A stretch of DNA of 64,000 nucleotides from an uncultured Acidobacteriota bacterium (GCA_937873515.1 CALMYB010000013.1:372001-436000), one strand, 5' to 3'. Counted from the first letter of the stretch, positions 9,828-20,936 are shown. Numbers and translations: made by a program. Notes: a model not told the origin generated them from the letters alone.

Positions 9828-11687
9828 TTACTCGTGATAAAGCGCGTCGATCGTTGAATGATAGAGTTCATCGACGACGCGTCTTTTCACTTTCAGCGTT
9901 GGCGTGAGTTCGCCGTTCTCGACCGTTAGCTCGTTCTCGATAAGCGCGATCTTCTTGACCTTTTCGTATTGCGAAAGGGAACTTGTCGCCTCCGCCACCT
10001 GACGCTCGAAAAGGTCGAGGATCTTTTCGCTGCGGCAAAATTCCGCAGGCGTTTCAAGATCAAGCCCTTTTAACTCCGCGTAGGAAGCGAGCATCTCGAA
10101 ATTCGGAACGATGAGCGCAGCGGGAAACTTTCGTTCGTTGCCGACGAGCACGACCTGGTTGACGAACTTCGATGAACGGATCATCTGCTCGATCGGCGAA
10201 GGCGCGATATATTTGCCGCCCGAAGTTTTGAAAAGCTCCTTCTTGCGGTCTGTGATGATGAGAAAGCCGTCTTCGTCGATGCGTCCGATGTCGCCGGTCC
10301 GCAGCCAGCCGTCAGCCGTGAACACCTCTTTGGTGGCCTCGGGCTTGTTGAAATATCCCTTCATAACGCCCGGCGACATAAGTTCGATCTCGCCGTCGTC
10401 AGCGATCCGTACCCGAACATTCCGGATCGCAACGCCGACCGTTCCAATACGTTTGGACCCGGGGCTGTTCGCCGAGATGACGGGTGAAGCCTCTGTCATT
10501 CCGTAGCCTTGCATTATCGCGATGTCCGCACCGGTGAAGATCAGATAGATCTCGTCGGCCAGGGCGGCGCCGCCCGTGATGCAGTAACGAAGACGCCCGC
10601 CGAAGAATTCGCGAAATTTGCTCAAAACGAGCTTCTCGGCAAGTGCGTGCCGGACCTTAAGGCCGAACGATACGTTGCCTTCTTCATTAGCACGAGCGAA
10701 CCGTTTTGCGGCATCGATCGCAAAATCGAAGATCCGCTCCTTTATCGGGCTCGACCGTGCGGCCTTCAATCTTGCCTTCTCAAATACCTTTTCGAAGATC
10801 CGCGGGACGCCCAAGATGATCGTCGGGCGGACTTCCTTCAGATTATCGGGAACATTCTCGACCGATTCGGCATAATAGACCGCCATGCCGTTCACGAAAT
10901 AGAGATACATTCCCGTGCGTTCGAAAACGTGCGAAAGCGGCAGGACCGAAAGGCATACATCAGCCGGCGAAAATGCGAGTTGGTTGCTGGCATCTATCGC
11001 ATTTGAGATCAGATTCGTATGCGAGAGCATCACGCCCTTTGGTTCGCCGGTCGTTCCGCTCGTATAAATAAGCGTCGCTGTGTCGTCCGGTTCGACGGCA
11101 TTTGCGAGTGCGGCGATCAGATCGGGTTCATGTTTGCGGAGTTCGCCGCCGCGAACTTCAAGATCGGTGAGCGAGATCGCATTTGCCGGAGCATCGTCCG
11201 GGGCATCGAAGAAGACGATATGCTCGACAGAACCGCATTCAGCCACCACGTCCTTTACGCGTTCAAAAGCTGCGAGCGTGTCCACGAACAACACCCTCGA
11301 CGATGAATCGTCAAGAATGTATTTGACCTGGCTCGCAGATAGCGTCGTATAGATCGGTGCGTCGATCACGCCCGCAAATTGACAGCCCGCATCGGTTAAG
11401 GTCCATTCAGGCGAATTTGCCGCGAAGATCGCAACGCGGTCGCCCTTGCGGATGCCGATGTCATAGAGCCCCAGTGCGATATTCTCGGCCCGCCGAACCA
11501 CCTCGAAGGATGAGATGCGGTTCCATACGCCGTCACGCTTGTAGTTGAGTGCGTCCTCACGGTCGAACTTCTCGGCGGCGTAGATAAAGAGAGCAGGAAG
11601 CGTCGGCGGTTCATTCTCAAAAAGCGGTTTGCCGCGAAGGTTCGATACAGGTTTGTCGATCTTATAGCTGTGGGATGAGCCTGCCAT
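9828..11687 (-). CDS. Long-chain acyl-CoA synthetase (AMP-forming)
   Basis: 619 residues, right for the FadD15/plant-type long-chain acyl-CoA ligases. AMP-binding P-loop YTSGTTGEPKGVMLSH near 207, GYGMTEASPVIS (motif A5), WLRTGDIGRIDEDGFL (A7/A8) and the C-terminal TSGGKYIAPSPIE with the conserved region around the adenylation lysine. Activates fatty acids to acyl-CoA using ATP. Its ATG overlaps the TetR stop (TAATG), so both are translated from one message, and the FadR-like operator in front of the tetR gene suggests the pair is repressed until acyl-CoA accumulates (inference from the B. subtilis FadR paradigm). Confidence 0.95.
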   Translation of the reverse strand: MAGSSHSYKIDKPVSNLRGKPLFENEPPTLPALFIYAAEKFDREDALNYKRDGVWNRISSFEVVRRAENIALGLYDIGIRKGDRVAIFAANSPEWTLTDAGCQFAGVIDAPIYTTLSASQVKYILDDSSSRVLFVDTLAAFERVKDVVAECGSVEHIVFFDAPDDAPANAISLTDLEVRGGELRKHEPDLIAALANAVEPDDTATLIYTSGTTGEPKGVMLSHTNLISNAIDASNQLAFSPADVCLSVLPLSHVFERTGMYLYFVNGMAVYYAESVENVPDNLKEVRPTIILGVPRIFEKVFEKARLKAARSSPIKERIFDFAIDAAKRFARANEEGNVSFGLKVRHALAEKLVLSKFREFFGGRLRYCITGGAALADEIYLIFTGADIAIMQGYGMTEASPVISANSPGSKRIGTVGVAIRNVRVRIADDGEIELMSPGVMKGYFNKPEATKEVFTADGWLRTGDIGRIDEDGFLIITDRKKELFKTSGGKYIAPSPIEQMIRSSKFVNQVVLVGNERKFPAALIVPNFEMLASYAELKGLDLETPAEFCRSEKILDLFERQVAEATSSLSQYEKVKKIALIENELTVENGELTPTLKVKRRVVDELYHSTIDALYHE

Positions 11688-12292
11688 TATGCCTTCAGCC
11701 CTCCGAGAAAGACCTTGACGACCTCGCCTGCGAGGGGTTCGAGCGGATACGGTTTTTTTGAGAGGATCCAGTTCGTTACCATCTCATCCAAAGCGCCGTA
11801 GAACATTTTGGCGGCGATGATCGGTTTCACATCGCTGCGGAAAACACCGCTTTTTTGGCCGCTCTCGATCGTCTTGCGTATGATCTCTAAGTACTCAGCG
11901 AAGGCGGCGGCTGAGAACGCTTCCATGAATTTTGTCGAGCCGCGAAGCTCGATCTGGAAAACCACCGCCAACGAACGATCCGCACCGAGACGCGAAAGAT
12001 GCACGTCTGCGATCTTCGCAAGCTGATCCGCGGGATCGTCCGATCTCTCAAGCTCGCGGCGCCCATCGGCGATGAACTCCGCCATTGCACGGTCGAAGAT
12101 CGAATGAAGAATGTCGTCCTTTCCCTTGAAATACAGATAGACCGTGCCGTCGGCAACGCCCGCCTCTTTGGCGACATCCGCCACCTTCGAATTAAAGAAA
12201 CCTTTCGCCGCAAAGACCTTTACGCCCGCGCGCAGGATCGCTTCGCGTTTATCCGCAACTGAATTCTTCGCCTGCTTCGCCGCTCTCGCCAT
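11687..12292 (-). CDS. TetR/AcrR family regulator, FadR-like
   Basis: 201 residues. The N-terminal tri-helical HTH is at about 15-62, with recognition part VADVAKEAGVADGTVYLYF, followed by an all-helical ligand domain typical of TetR proteins. It resembles fatty-acid responsive TetR repressors (B. subtilis FadR/YsiA group) by its position immediately upstream of and overlapping an acyl-CoA synthetase and by a palindrome 20 bp before its start that nearly matches the FadR box. Likely autoregulatory and acyl-CoA responsive; this ligand assignment is inference. Confidence 0.93.
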   Translation of the reverse strand: MARAAKQAKNSVADKREAILRAGVKVFAAKGFFNSKVADVAKEAGVADGTVYLYFKGKDDILHSIFDRAMAEFIADGRRELERSDDPADQLAKIADVHLSRLGADRSLAVVFQIELRGSTKFMEAFSAAAFAEYLEIIRKTIESGQKSGVFRSDVKPIIAAKMFYGALDEMVTNWILSKKPYPLEPLAGEVVKVFLGGLKA

Positions 12293-12311
12293 ATTGTTAC
12301 TCTCAGGTAGG

Positions 12312-12329
12312 TGAATGAATGCTCATTCA
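12312..12329. promoter_or_regulatory. FadR-like operator palindrome
   Basis: TGAATGAATGCTCATTCA contains perfect 7-bp arms ATGAATG/CATTCAT around CT. It fits the remembered B. subtilis FadR consensus TGAATGAMTANTCATTCA at all but one specified position. It sits 20 bp upstream of the tetR start. Confidence 0.7.
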
Positions 12330-12466
12330 TAAAAGAGTTTAGGCTAGAACGCGATCTCAGGCAAGGAATGTCGGTTAGGAAGTTAGCGGACGCGAACAAG
12401 TGAGTCACCGGGGAGAGGCTATCGAGCTAAGGAACGATAAGAACGAAGGCTGGCATAATGCATTGA

Positions 12467-13033
12467 TTACGGTTGATAGCTGCTAAAGAAGTTGCACTCG
12501 TCAATTATTGGATAATTTCCTGTTTGCTTATTCCTATGTCGTTCTTGGTAGCTCATATATGTTTCGTAATTGTGAATTTTACTCCAAGGACGCGGATGTT
12601 TTTCGTCGAACATTCCTTTTTGAACATAACTGTCAATTGGTATATGAAAATATTTTGCGTTCAAGTCGATTCCGTTTATCCTCTTGTCGCCAAATAATAA
12701 CCAGTATTTCAAAGTCATGTTTATCCATTTTTGAGCCTGGCCAATTGTGAGTTCGTTCCATTCTTTTAAAAGTTGTTCACAAGTTGCTTTATGGAATTTG
12801 TCAAAGTCACTTTGGTCTACAAATTTCTTTGTTATCAGTTTAGCTAGCTTGCACAAAAGAAACTTTTCAGCATTGTTTTTATGCTTGGCTCTCATGTCAT
12901 CTTTTATCTTCAACGTTCTACAAAAATCTAAAAATGCTCTCTTTATTCCCGCATTGTAAAAACCTTTGCTGTCGTCAAAATAAAGGCGAATTAAAAAGTT
13001 CTCTCGGACATCGTCTGTTAGTAGCGAATTCAT
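12467..13033 (-). CDS. Uncharacterised helical protein in AT-rich patch
   Basis: 188 residues, Lys-, Phe- and Asn-rich, clearly more AT-rich than the surrounding genes, with no signal peptide and no membrane segment. I do not recognise the family. The sequence is mainly helical by eye, with an aromatic-rich C-terminal third (KYFHIPIDSY, HPRPWSKI, YETYMSYQE). It lies 82 bp downstream of the putative nuclease gene on the same strand and shares its base composition, so the two were probably acquired together. A role in the same defence or DNA-processing function is inference from position only. Confidence 0.7.
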   Translation of the reverse strand: MNSLLTDDVRENFLIRLYFDDSKGFYNAGIKRAFLDFCRTLKIKDDMRAKHKNNAEKFLLCKLAKLITKKFVDQSDFDKFHKATCEQLLKEWNELTIGQAQKWINMTLKYWLLFGDKRINGIDLNAKYFHIPIDSYVQKGMFDEKHPRPWSKIHNYETYMSYQERHRNKQTGNYPIIDECNFFSSYQP

Positions 13034-13115
13034 CTTTCTATTCTAAAGAGGGTTCTGCTCAACGAAGCCGCAACGGTTTGGGACGCAAAGGCAGTCGGGC
13101 TTTAGGACTAACGGT

Positions 13116-14162
13116 TTATCCTCTCCATTCAGGTGTCATTATGCGTAATGCTTCTTTTACTCCCCCGCATTTATAGATCGGGTGAGCATCTGTCAAACTT
13201 AGAATATTAAAGTAAGCTTTAAGCCTATACTCGTTGTCTTCCTTCAAGTATGTGCCGTATCGAAGTCCGTCAGTTACGATAAGTCGTTTACAATTGTCTT
13301 TACCTTGTGCATAGCCTTGTGCTTGGCTTTTGGCTGTTAAGCAAGAATTTCCCTTCTTTTTTGCTTCTACAACCACAGCTAAGTTTTTGTCATCTCTTGG
13401 AAGTTGGTCAAATAAGGCAAGGTCAACATTTCTCCATTCAATTGCCATTTTTTGAGGTGTCCAACCGAGTGCTCGTAGAATTGGAACAACTAAATATGCA
13501 ACAGTTTCAAATTCCGAGGGTGCACTTTCGTCTTTATACCATTTTGCAATTCGTATGAGTTCATCAAATTCTTTTATCAAGGTCTCAATTGAATTGCTTG
13601 ACACGCCTTGTTCAAATAAATATTCGCCGATTTCTTCGTGAGATATTCGTTTAGGTTCAGAAGTTGGAAGTTCTGCTAATGGTCTGTTCATGTCAGTGTC
13701 GGGAAATGATAAACTCACTAACCATTGTTTTACTTCATCAGATGTCAGTTCCTGGGTTGTGTCACCTTGCTTTAAGGCATACTTGCTAAACTTCGTCGGT
13801 GATCTGGCAGCTTTCCAAACCCATCTCACTCTTCTGAAATGCTGTAACTCCCAGCCGTCAATGTCACCGAAGGTCTCACTCCACTGGTAGTCGCCAACGA
13901 TAACGCCAACAGCTAGTACCTCAGAAGTGCCAAGGCGCAAAACAACAATGTCTCCGTCCTTCATTTGAACCGCAAAACGCTTAAGGTCGGTTCGCTTTTT
14001 TGAACTACATCCGTCATGTTTGAGTTTAGGGTCACAGTCGGGATATGGACCGGCGTAGCCGGGACCGTTGAGAATCACGTCCCAATCAAGGCACACACTT
14101 GAATAATTTCGGTCGGTGTCGCCACACGCTTGTTGCCAGATTGTTTTATTCTGAATGTCCAT
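13116..14162 (-). CDS. Putative nuclease: EVE/PUA-like N-terminus plus HsdR_N-type PD-(D/E)XK domain
   Basis: 348 residues. Residues about 5-118 (WDVILNGPGYAGPYPDC, MKDGDIVVLRLGTSEVLAVG, WELQHFRRVRWVW) have the look of an EVE/PUA-like domain as seen at the front of modification-dependent restriction proteins. A linker follows, then a C-terminal domain at about 200-335 with VDLALF (D247), VVVEAKKKG (E266, K268) and a downstream helix ending in RLIVTDGLRYGTYL: the pattern of the type I restriction HsdR N-terminal PD-(D/E)XK nuclease fold. No helicase or ATPase motor is attached. Composition is AT-rich, unlike neighbours, suggesting transfer. I infer a type IV-like or abortive defence nuclease; neither domain was confirmed by profile search. 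Confidence 0.75.
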   Translation of the reverse strand: MDIQNKTIWQQACGDTDRNYSSVCLDWDVILNGPGYAGPYPDCDPKLKHDGCSSKKRTDLKRFAVQMKDGDIVVLRLGTSEVLAVGVIVGDYQWSETFGDIDGWELQHFRRVRWVWKAARSPTKFSKYALKQGDTTQELTSDEVKQWLVSLSFPDTDMNRPLAELPTSEPKRISHEEIGEYLFEQGVSSNSIETLIKEFDELIRIAKWYKDESAPSEFETVAYLVVPILRALGWTPQKMAIEWRNVDLALFDQLPRDDKNLAVVVEAKKKGNSCLTAKSQAQGYAQGKDNCKRLIVTDGLRYGTYLKEDNEYRLKAYFNILSLTDAHPIYKCGGVKEALRIMTPEWRG

Positions 14163-14251
14163 TATCTTCGCTTTGTCTTACGAATACATCATAAGTATTG
14201 GTAATGGGAAACCAACAATCAGCCTTCCGTCCTCGATTTCCCTTAGAGAAT

Positions 14252-14995
14252 TTAATTTATGATCTTGCCTTCGCCTTTAGCGAGTTTTTCGCGCCATTCG
14301 TTGAGGTTGTCGGGTGTTTGTTTTGCCCAATCGGTTAGTTCGCCGACGATCATTAGCGGTGCGGTGCTCCGATATGAGCGTGTCGGATTGCCGGGAAATT
14401 TTTTGTTCGTAACGTTCGGGTCGTTCTCAAAGCCGCCGGTCGGTTCGACTATATAGACGCGTTCGCGTGCGTCGCCTTTTGCCAGGCTCGCGGCAAGCCC
14501 GGCACCATTTGCGAGGGCGGTGAAATAGACGTGATTCATCACGAGTTCGGCCTGGTAGTTGGATTCGCTCCCGGCCGTCAGAAGATCGCCGACCTGCAGA
14601 TCGGCTTTCGTCCCGTGATAGAACGGCCCTTTGTCAGTCGGTTCGCCGTCGAAAGAACCTGCCAGCTCATGATTCTCCTTTGCCGCGTCACGCTCGCCCA
14701 ACTCCTCGAAGCATTCTGCGATACTCGAATACAGCGGAGGAAACGCCGCCCGAACAGTGTCGTCGTTTACCTTTACCGCAAGCTGCAGTGCTGTTTCGAG
14801 CCAGCGTAATTTGTCGGCAACATCTTTCTGATGCCGAGCGATGAAATGCGCGGCGAGGAATCTTTCATGATCGTCGCTAGCTTCGTTCCAAGCTTGTTGG
14901 AATAGCTTGCTTGCTTCTTGCGAGCGGTCGCGGTCGTCCATCACCATGCCCTGAATGCACAGTTTTACGACGCCATTGTACGGGCTAAATTCCAT
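14252..14995 (-). CDS. Arr-type NAD:rifamycin ADP-ribosyltransferase with helical (TPR-like) N-terminal domain
   Basis: 247 residues. The C-terminal half (about 122-247) carries the Arr signature: FYHGTKADL at 125-133, NHVYFTALANGAGLAASLA, VYIVEPTGGFENDPNVTNKK, PGNPTRSYRS and PLMIVGEL. Known Arr enzymes of ~140 residues ADP-ribosylate rifampicin. The N-terminal ~115 residues are an added all-helical domain with TPR-like character (EASKLFQQAWNEASDDHERF, KLRWLETALQLA, IAECFEELGERDAAKENHELA) that canonical Arr lacks. Nearby genes do not suggest an antibiotic locus. Activity on rifamycins is likely from the motif match, but the natural target may differ. Confidence 0.88.
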   Translation of the reverse strand: MEFSPYNGVVKLCIQGMVMDDRDRSQEASKLFQQAWNEASDDHERFLAAHFIARHQKDVADKLRWLETALQLAVKVNDDTVRAAFPPLYSSIAECFEELGERDAAKENHELAGSFDGEPTDKGPFYHGTKADLQVGDLLTAGSESNYQAELVMNHVYFTALANGAGLAASLAKGDARERVYIVEPTGGFENDPNVTNKKFPGNPTRSYRSTAPLMIVGELTDWAKQTPDNLNEWREKLAKGEGKIIN

Positions 14996-15015
14996 TGCTA
15001 CTAGAGGATAAGTAA

Positions 15016-15101
15016 TGGCGGAGAGGACAGGACTCGAACCTGCAAGCGGTCACCCGCGGTAGTTTTCAAGACTACTGCCTTACCAATTAGGCTACCTCTC
15101 C
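15016..15101 (-). tRNA. tRNA-Ser(TGA)
   Basis: 86 nt including encoded CCA. Acceptor stem GGAGAGG/CCTCTCC with discriminator G and CCA, D-arm with TAATTGGTAA, anticodon stem-loop GTAGTCTTGAAAACTAC (anticodon TGA at plus positions 15066-15068), a long class II variable arm (GCGGGTGACCGC) and T-arm GCAGGTTCGAGTCCTGT. All canonical. Confidence 0.96.
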
Positions 15102-15213
15102 GCATTGGCCGAGGAACTTAAGAATATATCGCATCGGGCGCGAAAAAAGCTAGCTGATCTCGTATCTTTGGCGGAATCGGCGGCCTTTGAACGAGCGGTT
15201 TCGGGATAGAAAG

Positions 15214-15744
15214 TTACTGTCGTGCAGAGGCGAGTTGTCCGGCGAGGAGTGAGTTGATCTTTGATTCTAGCTGTTGAGTGTGGTCCCAGCCGCTGTCTTT
15301 GAATGCGATATTGCCCCGCGAATCGATCAAAAAGTAGGCCGGAAAGCCCATATCGAGGTTGCCTTCCTTGTCGCGGTCGGCGTATTTAAGGACGACGTCA
15401 AAGCTGTCAGAGATGACGCGAAAATCAAATGGATGCTTTTTGAGAAATGGGTTGATCCGGCTCGCGGGCTCCATCGAAAGGGCGACGAGTTCGACGTTCT
15501 TGCCCCTAAGGCGCGCGCTCATTTCGTTCAGCTTTGGGATCTCGCTCTGACAGATCGCGCACCTCGTTGACCAGAACGTAACGAGCACGACCTTGCCTTT
15601 TGCCGATGCAAGATCGAACTGCTTCCCGTCGATCGATTCTATCGCAAAGGCAGGCGCACGCTCGCCGACCTGCAAGCGGTTCTGCGCGGCAGCAGGCAGA
15701 CATAGAGCTGCAAGAATTGCCAGAAAGATGAGGACGTTACGCAT
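15214..15744 (-). CDS. Exported TlpA/ResA-like thioredoxin-fold protein
   Basis: 176 residues. MRNVLIFLAILAALCLPAAAQ is a signal peptide. The mature part is a TlpA/AhpC-TSA fold: VGERAPAFAIESIDGKQFDL, then FWSTRCAICQSEIPKLNEM with the redox CxxC (CAIC) near residue 66-69, and the cis-Pro region GFPAYFLIDSRGNI. Probably a periplasmic thiol reductase or peroxiredoxin-like protein used in cytochrome maturation or oxidative defence. A single gene, no visible partner. Confidence 0.9.
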   Translation of the reverse strand: MRNVLIFLAILAALCLPAAAQNRLQVGERAPAFAIESIDGKQFDLASAKGKVVLVTFWSTRCAICQSEIPKLNEMSARLRGKNVELVALSMEPASRINPFLKKHPFDFRVISDSFDVVLKYADRDKEGNLDMGFPAYFLIDSRGNIAFKDSGWDHTQQLESKINSLLAGQLASARQ

Positions 15745-15859
15745 TTTCGTTCAAGATCGGGGGTGAGCGTCTCTTCGGGAGACATTCGGGGCTGATTCCC
15801 CATAATATTAAGAAAGTTTTAACGCTGCAAATTCTCCAGATTTTCGGCCGCTGCACAAG

Positions 15860-15962
15860 AAACGTGCATTTTGTGCATTTCGTGCATTTCGTGCAAATCG
15901 TGCATTTTGTGCGGTTTGATACATTTTGTGCGGAATGTGTCGATCTGTGCGGTTTGTGCTGT
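15860..15962. repeat. 9-bp iteron-like tandem repeats upstream of recF
   Basis: GTGC occurs at 15864, 15873, 15882, 15891, 15900 and 15909, exactly 9 bp apart, in units of the form TTTNGTGCA; further copies follow at 15928, 15947 and 15956. Frames through the block encode only low-complexity His-Met or His-Phe-Val repeats and are not genes. The block lies in the ~380 bp between the thioredoxin-like gene and recF. Confidence 0.85.
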
Positions 15963-16124
15963 TACGGGCGGAGGCAGTTCGTTAAGATAGCGAACGGTGG
16001 AAGTCGGCGGCGAAAGCCGAACCCCCAAAAACGTATGCGGAACTCGGCCCTAAACTCACGATCGAACGGCAGGCATGCAATGCTGCGCATCTGCGGCGTG
16101 CTAAACTTTATCCTTTGCTTTGCA

Positions 16125-17225
16125 ATGCAGCTCAAGTCCGTTAGTGCCTCAAATTTTAGGAACTTAAAGGGTGAGATCGTCTTCAGCGACGGCCTCAATG
16201 TCTTTTTTGGTGCCAATGGCGAGGGCAAGACGAATTGGCTCGAGGCGATCGATCTGCTTGCGACGACACGATCTTTTCGCACTTCGAAGCTTACTGAGAC
16301 GGTGGCGTTCGGGGAGCGTTTGGCGATAGTTTCGGGCCAGGTCGCAGATTCGCCGGAGGTTACGCGAAAGCTGCAGGTTGCGATCGACGGCAACTTCAAA
16401 ATTCTGACGATAAATGACAAGAAAGAGGCCGCGTCACGGTATCTCGGTCATCTTTTCGCTGTCAGATTCACCGCCGATGAACTCGAGATCGTCCGCGGAG
16501 CACCGGACGCCCGCCGCCGCTTCCTTGACGCCGGGATCACAGGGCTTCACCCGCCATTTGTACAGGTCGCTGCGGATTATACGCGGGTCATTCGGCAGAA
16601 GAATTCGCTGCTGCAGACAGCTCGCGACGAGGGCTGGACGGTCGAAAAGACGGGCGAGCTTCTTGAGGCGTGGAACGAGCAGTTGGCGCGGCTCGCAACC
16701 CATATTCACAGAGCCCGCGTGCGTTTTGTCGAGCGGCTGAACGAGGTGCTCGAACGCCGGCTCTTTGGCCGCGAAGAGGTCGCGATCAGATACGCATCTT
16801 CGCTTGAAGGGAAAGGCGATCTTTCGGCGTACGGCGAGCTGATAAAAGAGAGGCTCAAGCTTCGCGTCCAGGCCGAGCTTGTCGCGGGACACGCACTCAT
16901 AGGAACGCATCGCGACGATCTTGAGATCACCTTCGACGGGCATGACCTGCGAAAATTCGCTTCTGCCGGCCAGCAGCGAAGCGCTCTTTTGATCCTGCTG
17001 CTTGCCGAGGTTACGGTCTTTGAGGCGACCCGCGGCGAATATCCGCTCTTTTTGATCGACGACATCGATGCCGAACTCGACTATCGGCGGATCGCAAATC
17101 TGCTCGATTTTCTCGCCGGTAAGACACAAACTTTTGTTACGACGTCTAAGGAGAGTTTTGTCGAGCGTTTTGGGGCGGGAGCGAGAGTCTTTGACATCCT
17201 TCACGGGGCGGCCGAAGCCCGATAA
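16125..17225 (+). CDS. recF: DNA replication and repair protein RecF
   Basis: 366 residues from ATG 16125, where the conserved beginning MQLKSVSASNFRNLKG starts; the frame is open far upstream but through repeat sequence. Walker A GANGEGKTNWLEAI near residue 36, SMC-like central helices, and the C-terminal signature FASAGQQRSALLILLLAEV with Walker B/D-loop YPLFLIDDIDAELD. RecF loads RecA at gaps via RecOR. It lies 173 bp upstream of gyrB, the ancestral dnaA-dnaN-recF-gyrB order, but dnaA and dnaN are not in the window. Confidence 0.95.
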   Translation: MQLKSVSASNFRNLKGEIVFSDGLNVFFGANGEGKTNWLEAIDLLATTRSFRTSKLTETVAFGERLAIVSGQVADSPEVTRKLQVAIDGNFKILTINDKKEAASRYLGHLFAVRFTADELEIVRGAPDARRRFLDAGITGLHPPFVQVAADYTRVIRQKNSLLQTARDEGWTVEKTGELLEAWNEQLARLATHIHRARVRFVERLNEVLERRLFGREEVAIRYASSLEGKGDLSAYGELIKERLKLRVQAELVAGHALIGTHRDDLEITFDGHDLRKFASAGQQRSALLILLLAEVTVFEATRGEYPLFLIDDIDAELDYRRIANLLDFLAGKTQTFVTTSKESFVERFGAGARVFDILHGAAEAR

Positions 17226-19813
<2,588 letters not shown>

Positions 19814-19830
19814 TCGAAAAAAAATGAGGA

Positions 19831-19856
19831 CAAGCGGGGAACCTCGACCCCGCTTG
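19831..19856 (+). terminator. Hairpin after gyrB
   Basis: CAAGCGGGG (19831-19839) pairs perfectly with CCCCGCTTG (19848-19856) around an 8-nt loop, 18 bp after the gyrB stop. No clear T-run follows, so it may be a weak terminator or a processing/protective hairpin. Confidence 0.5.
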
Positions 19857-19869
19857 CATTATTGAAAAA

Positions 19870-20247
19870 ATGAAATTTGCTCGCTATTCCTTTCTATTCG
19901 CAGGAATTGCGGGGCTGCTTGTCCTGCTCCCACAATTCTTTCTTGAGGCAAAGGTCGGTGTCGATACGCCGCCCGCGATCACGCACCCGGAATTCTATTA
20001 CGGCTTCCTCGGGCTTGCCACGGTCTTTCAGTTCATCTTCTTCCTGATCGCGTTCGACCCGAGCTCGTTCCGGCTGCTGATGCCTATCGCCATCTTCGAA
20101 AAATTGAGCTTCGGCATTCCCTGCCTGATACTGTATTGGACAGGCCGTATGGCGTTCGGCGGTTTCTTCATCGGCGGAATGCTCGACCTCATCTTTGCCG
20201 TTATCTTCACCATCGCCCTCGTAAAGGTGATACAAGGCAAGGGCTAG
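19870..20247 (+). CDS. Small four-helix membrane protein, unknown function
   Basis: 125 residues with four predicted membrane helices (about 5-25, 45-65, 72-92, 98-120). No family recognised with confidence; length and topology resemble small DoxX-like or generic 'hypothetical membrane' proteins. It begins after the hairpin behind gyrB and its last codons overlap the 3' end of the convergent aat gene by 4 bp. Function not inferable. Confidence 0.75.
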   Translation: MKFARYSFLFAGIAGLLVLLPQFFLEAKVGVDTPPAITHPEFYYGFLGLATVFQFIFFLIAFDPSSFRLLMPIAIFEKLSFGIPCLILYWTGRMAFGGFFIGGMLDLIFAVIFTIALVKVIQGKG

Positions 20248-20936
20248 AAGAGCTTCGACCGCGGCATTTGTGCAGACCTAAGCAAGTTGAGGAATGAAGC
20301 ACGCGGGATCTCGCGGGCGCCGAGGGCTTTGAGATGCGGGGTCATTACCTGGATGTCGATCCAGGTCGAGCCTCGGGCGCGCAGGTGGTCGATGAGGAAA
20401 AGGAGAGCGAGTTTTGAGGCGTTCGCCTCGCGGTAGAACATCGATTCGCCGCTAAAAACGCCGCCGGAATCGACGCCGTAAAGTCCGCCGACGAGTTCGC
20501 CATCCGCATTCCAGGCCTCGACGCTGTGCACGAAGCCGGCCTCGTGAGCTTCCGTAAATACATCGATGAATTCGGGTGTGATCCAGGTGCCCGGCTGGTC
20601 GGGACGATCGCTCGCGGCGCAGGCCTCGATCACGCCGCGAAAATCCCGGTCGATCGTGAAGGTGAATTCACTTTGCCGGCGAGCTTTTGCAAGGCTTCGC
20701 GGAATTCGGATCTCGTCAAATATCAAGATCGCACGAGGATCCGGCGAATGCCATGGCAGCGGAAATCCGGGCGTGTACCACGGAAAAATGCCTTTCGAAT
20801 ATGCTTCGCGGACATTCTCGAGCGTCAATGGTGTTCCGTATGCGACGACGTCTTCCGAGCGATAGAGGTATCCGCCGATCTCGACGTATTCGGGAAAGTC
20901 GAAATTGAGTGGATCGGGAAAGGTCTCTCGCCGCAT
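20244..20936 (-). CDS. aat: Leucyl/phenylalanyl-tRNA--protein transferase
   Basis: 230 residues, full length. Family motifs: AYSKGIFPWYTPGFPLPWHS (the YxxGxFPW block), SPDPRAIL, TWITPEFIDVFTEAHEAGF, VGGLYGVDSGGVFSGESMF and WIDIQVMTPHLKALGA. Transfers Leu or Phe from tRNA to N-terminal Arg/Lys of proteins, marking them for ClpAP via the N-end rule. Single gene; convergent with the small membrane protein. Confidence 0.96.
   Translation of the reverse strand: MRRETFPDPLNFDFPEYVEIGGYLYRSEDVVAYGTPLTLENVREAYSKGIFPWYTPGFPLPWHSPDPRAILIFDEIRIPRSLAKARRQSEFTFTIDRDFRGVIEACAASDRPDQPGTWITPEFIDVFTEAHEAGFVHSVEAWNADGELVGGLYGVDSGGVFSGESMFYREANASKLALLFLIDHLRARGSTWIDIQVMTPHLKALGAREIPRASFLNLLRSAQMPRSKLF

Noticed and set aside
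15860..15962. CRISPR array
   Set aside because: Period is 9 bp with no spacers and no cas genes in the window; these are simple tandem repeats.
15864..16124. N-terminal extension of recF through the 9-bp repeats
   Set aside because: It would add 87 residues of low-complexity repeat and atypical sequence before the conserved RecF start at 16125.
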